From: Cherax quadricarinatus
Taxonomy: Eukaryota; Arthropoda; Malacostraca; Decapoda; Parastacidae
Length of the DNA stretch: 64,000 nt
Reading direction: 5' to 3'
NCBI RefSeq assembly: GCF_038502225.1
Contig: NW_027196937.1
Span: 1 to 64,000 of the forward strand
A program made the translations under genes and the position numbers. Below the pieces are notes generated by a model, which did not search any database, was not told where the DNA came from, and saw only the letters and a program-made list of their open reading frames with translations. Position 1 is the first letter of the stretch, and each line of letters opens with the position of its first letter. Of this stretch, positions 1-12,191 are shown piece by piece.

Positions 1-540
1 AATTTCAAAGAGCCTTCGTCGAACAGTTGAAGAATCAAATTTTACGTCAGCTGAAGCCAGATATCTCTACAGATCTGTGCTGGTTTTCTTGGGATCCTTC
101 ACACTATATCTTATGATAACCTTGTCATCGTGAGGACTTGTCTTGAGTTTTCTTCCACATCTTCCTCAACGCAGCATTCCACAATCATCAGTGTCGTCAG
201 CTCTCTTCAGAATCTGGCTCAAATTTTTGGTGATCTGTCCAATACTTGCACGCTTCCTAGGTGCAACATCATGACTTTCAGCAATAATCATGAAATAAAG
301 GGGAAAATTTGGCGAAACCATATTCACTCGTGAAGCATGATTGAAGGAATAGCCTTACAGAAAAACAGCTGTAGTAGCACTGACGAGAGTCGAAGGGTAA
401 CACCACAGCTGGATGGTTCCCAGAAGTCGGTAGCAAACTCTTACGAAAAGAACCCAAGCTACATTAATTAACCTGATGACCAAGACTATGATATAATCAC
501 AAAATTTACGTTCCACGAGGTTCTGTCGTGCTTCAGGTTC
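1..540. other. No recognisable gene
   Basis: Mixed-composition sequence with only short reading frames and no motif I recognise. It could be the flank of the decayed hAT-like element that follows. Confidence 0.3.
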
Positions 541-2449
541 TACTCCTGAAAATAAGAGACAGTTCTATATGAGGGGGGAAAAATAGGTTAAGGTCATTCA
601 CCTGAAGCTCACACAAGCAGTCTGTGCTACAGGACGATACCAAAAGTTTGGCCAATACAGATTCCGATACCCAATTTCCGGTTCATACCGATGCCGATAC
701 CCATTTTTTGCCCATACGTATTATTATACTTTTGATATTTTTTATTTAAATTGTCATAACAGTTTACAGTATATAAGATAATTCTTATTTCTAATTAGGC
801 ATTAATTAACCGATGAAGCTTCAACAATTAATAACTTAATTTCCTTGAATGTCAGTGTCTTTATTAATTACAGTTACCCTCATATTTTTTTACAAATTAA
901 AAAAAAGAAACCTTAAATTTTAAATCTTTTTTTTATATATATTTAGTAATCTCGTGAAAACATTAAATCAGAAATCATTAACAGGAAAAAAAGTTAGAAT
1001 AATTTCCTGTTATATTAAATGTGGAAATAAATTGTCATAAAACTGTTAACTTAAAGCTTTATAAACATTTGGAATATTTATAAAAAAGTACTTTTTTGGT
1101 AATAATTGGAAATTTAAAATTTTAAATTATACGTCAGAACTTGACAAATCTATTTTCATTATAAAGCTGAATTAACTGCCACATTTCCATTACGCAGTTT
1201 CAAGAGTGTTTCTTTAAACTTTGATGGAAAATTACATCTTTTCATTATTCTAAAAACTAAAATAAAAAATTCTCAACTTGACGGAGATGACCTCGAAAAT
1301 TTAGTGGTCAGGTTTTCCCACAGATGGAAAAACTATTATATTTTCTCTCTTTCACTTAAGTGGTGAAGAGAAAATATTTCTTTAAGGAATAATGTCAGCG
1401 TCATATATTCATCTATTTCTGTTTTTATGTTTTCGATAACACGAATACTGGTGCATATACTTATTGATGTTGCTTGTTGGGATTTGGAAAATGATCGTGA
1501 AGAAGATGTCTGTGATGTGCTATTGTTGGGAATACTGGATAAAGGTTCTTCATAACTTTTGTCAAAATCAAATTCTTACATTATCTTTACTTCATTAGAC
1601 ACGATGCTGCTTGATACCTCGAGCAAATCAGTTGCATTCTTTGAGTTCTTGAACTGCTGCATTCTCTCCTGTGTTTCTTTCACTTTATTCTCAATATTGT
1701 CAACGTTTCTTTTACATAACGTATCTGCAGTATTGACACAGAAGTTATTCTTATATGATAGATGCAGAAATGTGCTGAGTATCAAGATGTAGTCAGTGGT
1801 GTAGATCACGAACCTAATTAACACCTTCAGTTTGAGAGACGACAGTGTTACCCCAGAGTGAGATACTTGGATCACTCAAAGCTTTGTTGATGAAATGCAT
1901 CATATACTGTACTTGGGGTAGTAATTCTAAGAGAACACAATTTACTTTACTAAGACGTATAGGTGGTTCGTGAATTATTTTCAGGGAAAACAGGTAACTG
2001 GGCAATAAACTTCTATTTACTTCAATCAAAGGACGATATGTGAGTGTGTTTTCTAAGCAATACATTGCCACTGGTGTTTTCTTAACATTTACTTTCCAAT
2101 AAATGTTATTCCAGTGGGGACGTACATTCTGAATGAGTTTGTGCTGTGGTAATTAATTTTGTTCTTGAAGATCCTCTAGTTTACTGCAAGCTGGAAGAGT
2201 TACTGAAATTGCAAACAATGATGTTTTTTATTGCTTTATGCTAGAAAATACAAGAACGGCTAACCAGTTGAAGAGTACGTATGAAACATCTCGAACTGCT
2301 GTATCATGTCCCTTCATTTCCTTTGAGAAGATTCCACCATTATCCCATGTTATCAAATGAATTTTGGAAAATGGTAGGCTAAATTCATTCATCGTTTCTT
2401 GAACAGTCTCGGTGACGTCCACTGCTACGTGGGATCCAGGAAATAGCAT
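541..2449 (-). pseudogene. Decayed hAT-like (ZBED-type) transposase remnant
   Basis: Three overlapping or adjacent minus-strand fragments (2449-2228, 2071-1814, 1875-1576), plus a frame readable around 1570-1380, have the flavour of a hAT/ZBED transposase. One has a stretch like 'ITWDNGG' where the catalytic core of hAT proteins has a D-N pair. The next has a Leu-rich block 'LLPQVQYMMHFINKALSDP'. The last is a Ser-rich spacer followed by 'EIDEYM', as seen just before the hAT C-terminal dimerisation region. No complete domain survives and stops separate the pieces. The interval 635-715 repeats a 'gataccgatacc'-like motif. I see no terminal inverted repeats. Family assignment rests on recalled similarity and could be wrong; it could be another transposase type. 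Confidence 0.35.
720..1290. other. AT-rich stretch without recognisable gene
   Basis: Strongly AT-rich sequence with homopolymer runs of A and T and no usable reading frame. It probably belongs to the decayed element around it. Confidence 0.3.
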
Positions 2450-3249
2450 AGGTTTGTGAATGAAGTCTTTGCTGAGTCACATGTGATGTGATGTACTTAC
2501 CTATATGTACTTTCACATATATGGTACTGCCAGATTCTCTTTAAATTATGGGGCTTACCTCCCCCACATCTTCGTCAATGTCAATCTGACCTCCCTGGGG
2601 CCGAAGAAGTACTTCCCGCCTTCAAGCTGATTTATCAATGTCTTTTGCTTCCAAATATTCTATCCACAGGGGTTGACCCCTGTGGAACCCCGCTCGTCAC
2701 AGGCGCCCACTTTGACACCTCATCACATACCATGACTTGTTGTTGCCTCCCTGTCATGTATTCTCTGATCCACTGCAGTACCCTTCCTGTTATGCGTGCC
2801 TAATTCTCTAGCTTTTCCATTATTCTCTTGTGAGGTATTGTGTCGAAGGCCTTCTTGCATTCCAAAATAATGCAATCTATCCACCCCTCTCTCTCGTGTC
2901 TTACTTCCGTTACCTTGTTATAAAACTCCAGTAGATTTGTAACACAGGATTTTCCTTCCCTGAATCAGTGCTGGTTGTCGTTTATAAGCTACACCGCTCT
3001 CCTCCTGATAATCTTCTTCATGACTTTGCATGGTCTTCCCATTTTATCTATTCCCCTTGAAAAACCTTTCCTCTCCCTCCTTGCATTTTGTTGTCACGTA
3101 GTCCATCATGTCGTTTACTGATTTTCCTACCAATTCTCTTTCCCACTGAACCTCCTTCAGGAAGTTCCTTATGCCTGTGTAGTCCCCCTTTTTTGTACTT
3201 TCGCTTTTCCTATCCTACTCCTGTTACCCTCTCCACTTGTAACTCTACT

Positions 3250-3937
3250 ATATATTCGAAACTATGAACCACGTGATCACTAGCTCCGAGGGGAATTTCA
3301 TAAGTGATGTCCTCGATGTTCGAGCTACTCAGGGCGAATATGAGGTCTAGTCTTGCTAGTTCATCCTTCCCTTTCTCTCTGGTAGAGTCCCTAACATGTT
3401 AATGCATGACGTTTCCCAGTACCACATCCATCATCTTGGCTCTCCATGTTTTGCGACCCATATATGGCTCCAGATTTTGCCAATCTCTTTGTGACTGAAA
3501 TCGCTAATAACTAGTAACTTTGTTGTACCCGTGTGAGCTCTTCTGGCCACCTCAGCTAGTGTATCCATCATTGCTCTGTTGCTCTCTTCATATTCTTCTC
3601 TTGTCCTCTTGCCATTCTGTGGCCGGTTATACATCGCTGCAATGACTACCTCATGACCCCCAGAATGAATTGTACCTACTATGAAATCCCTTTCGCCAAT
3701 TTCGTCCATTCCGTCCATTTCCTCAAACTCCCATTGGTTTTTAATGAGCAGTGCAACTCCACCCCTTCTGCTCCATCTATCTTTCCTTAGGATCTGATAT
3801 CCGACTGGAAAGATTGTGTCTGTTATCATCCCGATGAGTTTCATTTCCGTAACTGCTATAATCACTGGAGACGTTTCTTGATTCTTTAATGCCACCGCTC
3901 CCATTTGTTCGTTATTCCATCCACATTCGTATACCAA
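3250..3937 (-). pseudogene. CR1-A APE-type endonuclease domain
   Basis: Exonuclease-endonuclease-phosphatase fold that nicks target DNA in target-primed reverse transcription. Visible landmarks in order are 'AVTEMKL' (family usually T-E-T/S-K, the metal-binding Glu), 'GGVALLIK', and 'VISDFSHKEI' in place of the usual G-D-F-N (the Gly is Ser and the Asn is Ser, so the catalytic block is damaged). Further downstream in the sequence comes 'LDLIFAL' and an S-D-H motif, the conserved catalytic His region. The open frame runs from 3937 to 3431; the LDLIF and SDH blocks lie beyond a stop at about 3400-3260. This is a dead copy. Confidence 0.65.
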
Positions 3938-3950
3938 ACCTTCAACTTTT

Positions 3951-4379
3951 TTAAAAACTTAAGTCAGGGGAGAACGTTGGGAGCCCTGGTGGGGACCTAT
4001 GGGGGGTGGGGGGTTGCTGGGAGTGTTGCTGGGGGGTGAAGTTTGTGATGAGGGGGTGGTGGTAGAGGGTACAGTATGTGGGTTTTGGTTTAGAATGGTT
4101 GCATTGGGGTTGTCGTGGTTGGGGTCCTTCTGAGGGTGGTTTTGAAGGAGGTTGTGTTTGCTCTTCCTCCTGAGTCTGGGTTCTCCAGCTGATCTCCATC
4201 ATTGCCTCTCGTTCCTCCTTGCATCTTTGTACTGTCTCTTTCAGTTTCTGCCTTTCTTCTTGTGTTCGGTCTCTGTCGAGGTACACCCTCTGGTACTTCT
4301 GTGTGTCCCTTAGTCTTGCTTTCTCCTGCAGGATCCTTTTTTGAGCTGATTCTGCCTTGAAAATCATTTCGACTGACCG

Positions 4380-4380
<1 letters not shown>
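3951..4380 (-). pseudogene. CR1-A ORF1 (gag-like) fragment
   Basis: ORF1 proteins of non-LTR elements bind the element RNA as nucleoprotein particles. After the microsatellite-encoded Thr-His run, the minus-strand translation is a highly charged, helix-prone segment rich in Glu, Lys, Arg and Gln with heptad-like spacing (about 70 residues, likely coiled coil). A Pro/Gln/His-rich tail of about 60 residues follows. No zinc knuckle or RRM is visible. It lies directly upstream of the endonuclease frame with about 13 bp between, the order expected for ORF1-ORF2. The N-terminus has been replaced by the (CA)n tract, so the start codon of the open frame is an artefact of the repeat. Confidence 0.6.

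Positions 4381-4381
<1 letters not shown>

Positions 4382-4445
<64 letters not shown>
4382..4445. repeat. (GT)n microsatellite
   Basis: Pure GT/AC dinucleotide tract. It lies exactly between the 5' edge of CR1-A copy 1 and the 3' end of CR1-A copy 2, so it is both the insertion boundary of one and the tail of the other. Confidence 0.98.
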
Positions 4446-4448
<3 letters not shown>

Positions 4449-5643
4449 CACCTAGTTGTACTCACCTAGTTGAGGTTGCGGGGGTCGAGTCCGAGCTCCT
4501 GGCCCAGCCTCTTCACTGATCGCTACTAGGTCACTCTCCCTGAGCCGTGAGCTTTATCATACCTCTGCTTAAAGCTATGTATGGATCCTGCCTCCACTAC
4601 ATCACTTCCCAAACTATTCCACTTACTGACTACTCTGTGGCTGAAGAAATACTTCCTAACATCCCTGTGATTCATCTGTGTCTTCAGCTTCCAACTGTGT
4701 CCCCTTGTTACTGTGTCCAATCTCTGGAACATACTGTCTTTGTCCACCTTGTCAATTCCTCTCAGTATTTTGTATGTCGTTATCATGTCCCCCCTATCTC
4801 TCCTGTCCTCCAGTGTCGTCAGGTTGATTTCCCTTAATCTCTCCTCGTAGGACATACCTCTTAGCTCTGGGACTAGTCTTGTTGCAAACCTTTGCACTTT
4901 CTCTAGTTTCTTTACGTGCTTGGCTAGGTGTGGGTTCCAAACTGGTGCCGCATACTCCAATATGGGCCTAACGTACACGGTGTACAGGGTCCTGAATGAT
5001 TCCTTATTAAGATGTCGGAATGCTGTTCTGAGGTTTGCTAGGCGCCCATATGCTGCAGCAGTTATTTGGTTGATGTGCGCTTCAGGAGATGTGCCTGGTG
5101 TTATACTTACCCCAAGATCTTTTTCCTTGAGTGAGGTTTGTAGTCTCTGGCCCCCTAGACTGTACTCCGTCTGCGGTCTTCTTTGCCCTTCCCCAATCTT
5201 CATGACTTTGCACTTGGTGGGATTGAACTCCAGGAGCCAATTGCTGGACCAGGTCTGCAGCCTGTCCAGATCCCTTTGTAGTTCTGCCTGGTCTTCGATC
5301 GAGTGAATTCTTCTCATCAACTTCACGTCATCTGCAAACAGGGACACCTCAGAGTCTATTCCTTCCGTCATGTCGTTCACAAATACCAGAAACAGCACTG
5401 GTCCTAGGACTGACCCCTGTGGGACCCCGCTGGTCACAGGTGCCCACTCTGACACCTCGCCACGTACCATGACTCGCTGCTGTCTTCCTGTCAAGTATTC
5501 CCTGATCCATTGTAGTGCCTTCCCTGTTATCCCTGCTTGGTCCTCCAGTTTTTGCACTAATCTCTTGTGTGGAACTGTGTCAAACGCCTTCTTGCAGTCC
5601 AAGAAAATGCAATCCACCCACCCCTCTCTCTCTTGTCTTGCTG
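4446..5643 (-). pseudogene. CR1-A copy 2: RT C-terminal half and 3' end
   Basis: Minus-strand copy with an open frame whose genuine part runs from about 5643 to 4526. It covers RT palm motif A ('FLDCKKAFDTVP'), motif B ('[11 protein letters not shown]'), motif C ('FADDVKL', catalytic Asp pair), and a long C-terminal domain ending in 'KYFFSHRVVSKWNSLG', the type of tail shared by CR1-group elements. The first residues of the open frame are only His-Thr microsatellite translation. The 3' untranslated end has two copies of the 14-bp unit 'actcacctagttgt' and then (AC)n. The 5' side is truncated at an imperfect (CA)n tract (5644-5743). The frame has no internal stop, so this is a relatively young copy. 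Confidence 0.85.
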
Positions 5644-5743
5644 CTGTGTGTGTGTCTGTGTGTGTGTGTCTGTGTGTGTGTGTATGTGTGTGTGTGTGTG
5701 TGTGTATGTGTGTGTGTGTGTGTGTGTGTATGTGTGTGTGTGT
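5644..5743. repeat. Imperfect (GT)n microsatellite
   Basis: GT/AC dinucleotide tract with scattered 'tct' and 'tat' interruptions, about 100 bp. It separates CR1-A copy 2 from the 3' end of CR1-A copy 3. Confidence 0.97.
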
Positions 5744-6340
5744 ACTCACACATATATACTCACCAATATGTGGTTGCACAGGTCGATTCACAGTTCCTGG
5801 CCCTGCCTCTTCCTTAGCCACTACCAGGTCACTCTCTCCCCATTCCTATATCATTAGCATACCTCTTCTTAAAGCTATGTTTGGATCTTGCCTCCACTAC
5901 TTCACTCTACAGATTACTCCACTTCCTGGCAACTCTAAATTTAAAGAAAAACTTCTGAACTTCTCTATGACTCATCAGAGTTTTCAACTTTCACTTGTGG
6001 GTTCTTGTTACTGTGTCCCATCTCTGAAACATTCTAACCCTGTCCACCTTTTGAATTCCTCTCAGCATTGTATACTTCGTTATCATGTCCCCCCCCTACC
6101 CCTGACATCTTTTAATGTCAACAGCTTGACTTTCCTTAACCTCTCATCATAAGACATACCCTCAGTTCCTTGATTAGTTTTGTTGCAAACCTTGACCAGG
6201 TGTGGCTGCATACTCCAATATGGGCCTTACATACGCGGTGTACAGAGTCTTGAACGATTCCTTGCTAAAGCGTCGAAACTATATTCTTAATCGCCCACAT
6301 GCTGCTGCAAGTCAATTGATTTCCGCCTCAGGGAGTGTGT
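5744..6340 (-). mobile_element. CR1-A copy 3: 3' terminal fragment
   Basis: Diverged minus-strand copy of the CR1-A 3' end. It starts at the terminal 'gtactcac' block and runs through the RT C-terminal domain, with many stops and short deletions. The 5' cut is near a short TG-rich remnant (6338-6348), just before the next copy begins. Confidence 0.75.
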
Positions 6341-6810
6341 GCACTCCTTTAATTGTACTCAGTTGTGGTTGCAGGGGTCGAGTCATAGCTCCTTGTCCCG
6401 CCTCATCACTGGCCGCTACTGGATCACTCTCCCTGTACTATGAGCTTTATCATACCTTTGCTTAAAGCTATGAATGGATCCTGCCTCCACTACATCGCTT
6501 CCCAAACTATTTCACTTCCTGATTACCCTGTGACTGAAGAAATACTTCATAACATTCCTGTGATTTATTAGAATCTTCAACTTCCATCTGTGTCCCCTTG
6601 TTGCTGTGTCCCATCTCTGGAACATTCTGTCTCTGTCCACCTTGTTAATTCCTCTCAGTATTTTACGTGTCGTTATCATGTCTCCCCTATCTCTCCTGTT
6701 CTCCAGTGTCGTCAGGTAAATTTCGCTTAACCTCTCCTCGTAGGACATACCCCTTAACTCTGGGACTAGTCTAGTTTTTTTACGTGCTTGGCTAGGTGTG
6801 GGTTCCAAAC

Positions 6811-6811
<1 letters not shown>
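6341..6811 (-). mobile_element. CR1-A copy 4: 3' terminal fragment
   Basis: Minus-strand CR1-A 3' end, starting near 6357 with 'ttgtactcagttgtgg' and running through the C-terminal RT coding region. The genuine part of the 6892-6512 frame includes 'RLVPELRGMSYEERL' and 'KYFFSHRV'. Its 5' side ends abruptly in the middle of the coding region at the (CA)n tract 6812-6880. An internal deletion removes part of the segment near 6770. Confidence 0.8.
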
Positions 6812-6885
<74 letters not shown>

Positions 6886-6890
6886 CGCGC
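6812..6890. repeat. (GT)n microsatellite
   Basis: Pure GT tract followed by a short 'gcgtgcgcgc' degenerate end. It closes the 2.6-6.9 kb chain of CR1-A copies; beyond it the sequence is non-repetitive. Confidence 0.97.
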
Positions 6891-7343
6891 ATGGTTCTAA
6901 TTTAAACAGAGATAAACATCTCTTTTATGTTATTTGATTATAATCAATACAATCTCTTGAAGACACTAATTATGATAGATAAAATCCTTCCATAAGAAAA
7001 ATTAAGAAATTGGATAAAATGGATTTTTAAAAATTATTTTCCACGTCTACGGGATATTTTAGTGACATCAATGGCTGATTCTTTTAAACTGAAAGTTGAT
7101 AAATAATACTAATATTATGAGGAAGCCTTAAAACACCTGTGTCTTGGTAGATAATCAAGTTTGATGCAATGAAAGTGAGACAAACACCAATTGCTAAGAC
7201 AAAGATTGCTTTCCGTATATCAAATTATCCGTCGAGGGATTGTTGAGATTGTTTGTATATGTAAAGTGGGTAAATAAATGCAAGATCTTACAACAAGAGA
7301 TGCAAAATTTACATAATGTTTTGACCTATGAATATTATAACCT
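6891..7343. other. AT-rich flank, nothing recognised
   Basis: No reading frame, repeat or RNA gene that I can support. Confidence 0.3.
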
Positions 7344-7471
7344 ACGCAAATAACCCCCACATAGGAGAGAGAAAACTTTATAACGACGTTTCGAACCATC
7401 GTGGTCCAGGATCGACCAAAATGTCGTTATATGCTTTTCTCTCTACAATATGAGGGTTATTTGTGTATTTT
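7344..7471. mobile_element. Palindromic PLE-type terminus (foldback)
   Basis: Inverted repeat with arms of about 50 bp (7344-7393 and 7422-7471). The right arm, read forward, contains 'tgtcgttatatgcttttc'; the left arm is its near reverse complement and contains 'gacgtttcg'. On the minus strand this reads 'cgaaacgtc', the element found next to stem II in the hammerhead-like termini of Penelope-like elements elsewhere in this window. The middle holds a possible 'ggtc...gacc' stem. I interpret it as two PLE 3' ends fused with their ends outward. Confidence 0.5.
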
Positions 7472-9354
7472 TTCAGTCACAGTATTGTGCTTTTTTGCTC
7501 ATTGATACAATACTCTCATTTGAGCGGTTTCCGAGGAAAGGAAAGATGGTTTTGAGAGGAAGGGCTTGTGCATCAAGCAAGCATTTGTGAACTTCTTTAA
7601 ATAACGTGTAAAAGAAAAGTGGAATATTTCTCAGTGTATGAAATATTCCACTGGTTTAAAAGATGGGAAATATATTGTCAGAATATATAGAAGTATGGTT
7701 GAAATGTTGTTTATCTTTTCCAGGATACATGAAGTTCACATAGGACGTTGTTCCTCGGTGTGTTATCACTGGATCGGGTTGTATGTGACCTGGAAAAAAC
7801 AACGATGGTGTTTTATTTTTTGTGATAACCTTGGTGGAAAACAGCTAATGTGAAAACAATTACATTTAATACATAATAGTAAAAACATTGCAGTCACTGC
7901 AATAAAGCTCACGTTGCAAACTCAGAGACTGACTTTTAAAAAAATTAAAAGACCCTTTACTTTCCATGTCTTTTAATATGTTCATTTTCCCCCTGTAATC
8001 TACCTTGTCCATAATTACATCTTACTTTGCTTTCGTAAAGGGAAGTCTACGATCTTTTCCTAATTCATGGTATGACTTAACAAATCTTTAAGGACAATTG
8101 TGTTGCAAAGATAGATTATAGGAGAAAAATGAACATGTTATTAAGAAGACATGCGAACTTATGTGCTTCTTAAGTTTCTGCAGAAATTAGTTTTTATAAT
8201 TGCATCTGTCTTCCTTTCCATCTTTCAGAAGTGTGCTAACACAGTAACCATTAAGAAAAGTTTCCACTTATTTGTGGTGTGTCGAATATTTCTGCTTCAT
8301 GCAAACTTAAGATGAAACAGAAGATGAAACGAGTGGAGGGGGAGGATAATAATGGAATTTATCTTGGTTCTCTCAGGCTATCAAGCAAATTTTGCTTTCC
8401 GTACTGACTCAACGTGGGTAAAATATATATATGTTCCATTAGCACAACTTTAAATCGGCAGATCCAATTAAATGGTAAAGAGCTAGTGGGCTGGAGTTGG
8501 CGACTTATTCAACTATGATTCTGCAACTCTCGATAAATTCTGAATTAAGCTGTGAGGCGCTGTTTCTCACGGGTCTTCATTGTAATAAAATATGAGCACA
8601 AGAGAGGCTGTGAGTATCAAGTGAAGGCAGCTTCTCCACTCACTAGCGGTGATTGCAACACACTCTTCCTCAGTCAGACAGTTAAAATTGAACACGACAA
8701 CACTCGCAGGTCTATCAAATCAGATAGTCTTGTGATAAACGTAACGTTAGGTTAATGGACATAGATGCAATTAATGTGTTATTTTATTATGGCTAAGCGT
8801 GCAACACAGCTAGACAAAGCCGTGTTACACGCTCAAAGCTTAATAAAGTGCGTTGCGAATGAAATATTACCTAAAACACCACTTAAAACTACGATGACTC
8901 ACTAACAAACGAAAACATCACTTACGCATCTCGTGACATGGACTAGCTACGCGGGGGAAGAGAAGTAGGAAGATATTAGGTTGAAATACTCAGAAATCAA
9001 ACTGAACGTTCATATCACAGAATTAAAGATGGCTCTGGCTGGCGAGGACATGTAGCCAACCTACTACTGCGCCGCCAGATAAACCGGGATATAAATGTAA
9101 ACAGAGGCTCTCAGAGACTTTTTCTCTTACAATAACTGCTGAAGTAGAGCTGTACTTGTGATGTCCGGATATCAATGATTTATTGATCGTATAATTATTA
9201 AAAGAAATATACATTTTCTATAAGTTAATTAATACTTCTTTCAAATAATTTATTGGGTAATAAATCTTGTAGCATTTCATCTGCTTCACTTTTTTCTGAT
9301 TTTTCAACTGTGAGCTTTTGTAATCCCACTTCTGTGAACTACGATTTGTTTTTT

Positions 9355-9357
<3 letters not shown>
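7472..9357. other. AT-rich interval, no gene recognised
   Basis: About 1.9 kb without a convincing coding region. The short frames at 7638-7853 and 8552-8755 show no domain I recognise. No tandem array is evident. Confidence 0.35.

Positions 9358-9448
<91 letters not shown>
9358..9448. repeat. (TA)n microsatellite 1
   Basis: Pure TA tract of about 91 bp. First of five TA tracts that alternate with short palindromic inserts up to 11809. Confidence 0.98.
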
Positions 9449-10209
<761 letters not shown>

Positions 10210-10436
10210 AAACAACCACTCTGAAAGAATAGAGAAATTCCAAGCGCTTTCGTGACTACTCACATTATCAAGGAACAATGAAAGTAAAGCATCCAAGGAA
10301 GCTATATAAGGGGTCTGGCCAGCACCTCACTATCAGATCCCACAACGGTTAAACACCTGACGCGCGCCGACCCAACTTGGATAGGTCCTTTGCACAACTC
10401 ACCCCACAAACTATTCTACCCAAGAAAATTTAAAAA

Positions 10437-11060
10437 TTATTTGTCCAGTGTAATATTAAATTCTTCCAAAATTCTATTAATTATAAATGGATCTAATTTA
10501 TATAAACCAAAGGAAATATTCATATTATTGTCAAAACTGCTTTTTATGAAACAAGATTCAATTATATTCCTGTCGACCATGGACTTGCTTGATACTACTT
10601 TCTCAATTTTTTGAAAATCAATTGGATGGTTAAAATCTCTTACATGAATAAATAGAGCATTGGAATCTTGTCCAGTTCTAATGCTATATTTATGTTGTTT
10701 TAATCTTAGTTCGAGATTTTTACCAGTTTGACCGTAATAAACTTTATCGCAAATTTTACAAGGAATCTTATAGACACATCCATCAGCATTTTGGGGGGAA
10801 TTCTTTATCAAAAGTTTTTTTACTGTATCAAGATTTTTGAATACAACTTTAATATTAAAAGTCTTAAGAAGAGAAGGCATATCAACCAAGTTTTCATGGT
10901 AAGGGAGAACCAACATATTTTTAGTTGAATAAGGCTGGTTGTCCCTTTTTGGATTGTAAAAAGTATTTCTAGCAACTTTAAAAGATTTATCAATTACATT
11001 TCTTGGGTATTTTAAATCTTTACCTATTTCATAAATTTTGGATATTTCCTCATCTATGAT
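10437..11060 (-). pseudogene. PLE GIY-YIG endonuclease domain (left copy)
   Basis: C-terminal endonuclease of a Penelope-like element, which cuts target DNA for insertion. The open frame (11147-10437, 236 codons) has an artificial N-terminus where the palindrome arms cross near 11060-11080. The genuine part contains the pre-endonuclease connector ('YPRNVIDKSFKVARNTFY', 'LPYHENL') and then the GIY-YIG core: 'GCVYKIPC', a Cys-containing insert, 'VYYGQTGKNLELRLKQHK' with the catalytic Arg, and a downstream conserved Glu ('NIIESCF'). The Cys pairs in the core are typical of PLEs. There are no RT motifs upstream, so it cannot transpose by itself. A host SLX1-type nuclease is unlikely because the UTR and flanks are those of the repeat. 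Confidence 0.85.
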
Positions 11061-11084
11061 GATGGATGTGTCTATAAGATGATG

Positions 11085-11438
11085 GATGCTGATGGATGTG
11101 TCTATAAGATTCCTTGTAAAATTTGCGATAAAGTTTATTACGGTCAAACTGGTAAAAATCTCGAACTAAGATTAAAACAACATAAATATAGCATTAGAAC
11201 TGGACAAGATTCCAATGCTCTCTTTATTCATGTAAGAGATTTTAACCATCCAATTGATTTTCAAAAAGTTGAGAAAGTAGTATCAAGCAAGTCCATGGTC
11301 GACAGGAATATAATTGAATCTTGTTTCATAAAAAGCAGTTTTGACAATAATATGAATATTTCCTTTGGTTTATATAAATTAGATCCATTTATAATTAATA
11401 GAATTTGGGAAGAATTTAATAATACACTGGACAAATAA
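11085..11438 (+). pseudogene. PLE GIY-YIG endonuclease domain (right copy)
   Basis: Plus-strand partner of the left copy: about 117 codons starting within the 'DGCVYKIPC' motif and ending at the same C-terminus ('LYKLDPFIINR'). Only a few residues differ between the two copies (for example Ile/Val after 'DFQK' and Leu/Trp near the end), so they are recent or have been gene-converted. The connector region is missing because this copy is 5'-truncated at the junction. The stop lies just ahead of the shared 3' UTR. Confidence 0.85.
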
Positions 11439-11603
11439 TTTTTAAATTTTCTTGGGTAGAAGAGTTTGTGGGGTGAGTTGTGCAAAGGACCTATCCAAGT
11501 TGGGTCGGCGCGCGTCAGGTGTTTAACCGTTGTGGGATCTGATAGTGAGGTGCTGGCCAGACCCCTTATATAGCTTCCTTGAATGCTTTACTTTCATAGT
11601 TCC

Positions 11604-11627
11604 TTGATAATGTGAGTAGTCACGAAA
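11604..11627 (+). ncRNA. Hammerhead-like core in PLE 3' terminus
   Basis: Order of elements resembles a hammerhead core: 'ttgataa' (degenerate form of C-T-G-A-T-G-A), a stem 'gtga/tcac' with loop 'gtag' (11612-11623), then 'gaaa' (11624-11627). The first motif departs from consensus at two positions, so activity is doubtful. The complementary copy lies near 10240-10265 on the minus strand. Confidence 0.4.
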
Positions 11628-11702
11628 GCGCTTGGAATTTCTCTATTCTTTCAGAGTGGTTGTTTTGCATATTCTGAAATCACCTGTTTACTGTGATCTT
11701 AT

Positions 11703-12191
<489 letters not shown>

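Larger units (their letters stand above)
2640..4381 (-). mobile_element. CR1-A copy 1: 5' part (ORF1, endonuclease, start of RT)
   Basis: Minus-strand non-LTR retrotransposon copy that keeps the 5' half of the element. Read 5' to 3' on the minus strand it gives an ORF1 tail (4380-3951), an APE-type endonuclease (3937 to about 3250) and reverse-transcriptase sequence to about 2640. Compared with the longer copy at 44.0-46.1 kb, sequence corresponding to about 680 bp is missing near 3035-3045, where 'actttgcatgg' joins directly to the linker region. The copy lacks the element's 3' end. Its 5' side is cut directly at a (CA)n tract (4382-4445). Clade assignment to the CR1/Jockey group rests on the C-terminal sequence of sister copies. 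Confidence 0.75.

Noticed and set aside
4547..5306. Plus-strand frames across the CR1-A copies (also 44522, 45496, 52010, 22248 and similar)
   Set aside because: They are antisense shadows of well-supported RT frames on the other strand.
10437..11147. Host SLX1-like GIY-YIG nuclease
   Set aside because: The Cys-rich core, connector and terminal UTR are those of Penelope-like elements and the gene occurs in an inverted dimer.
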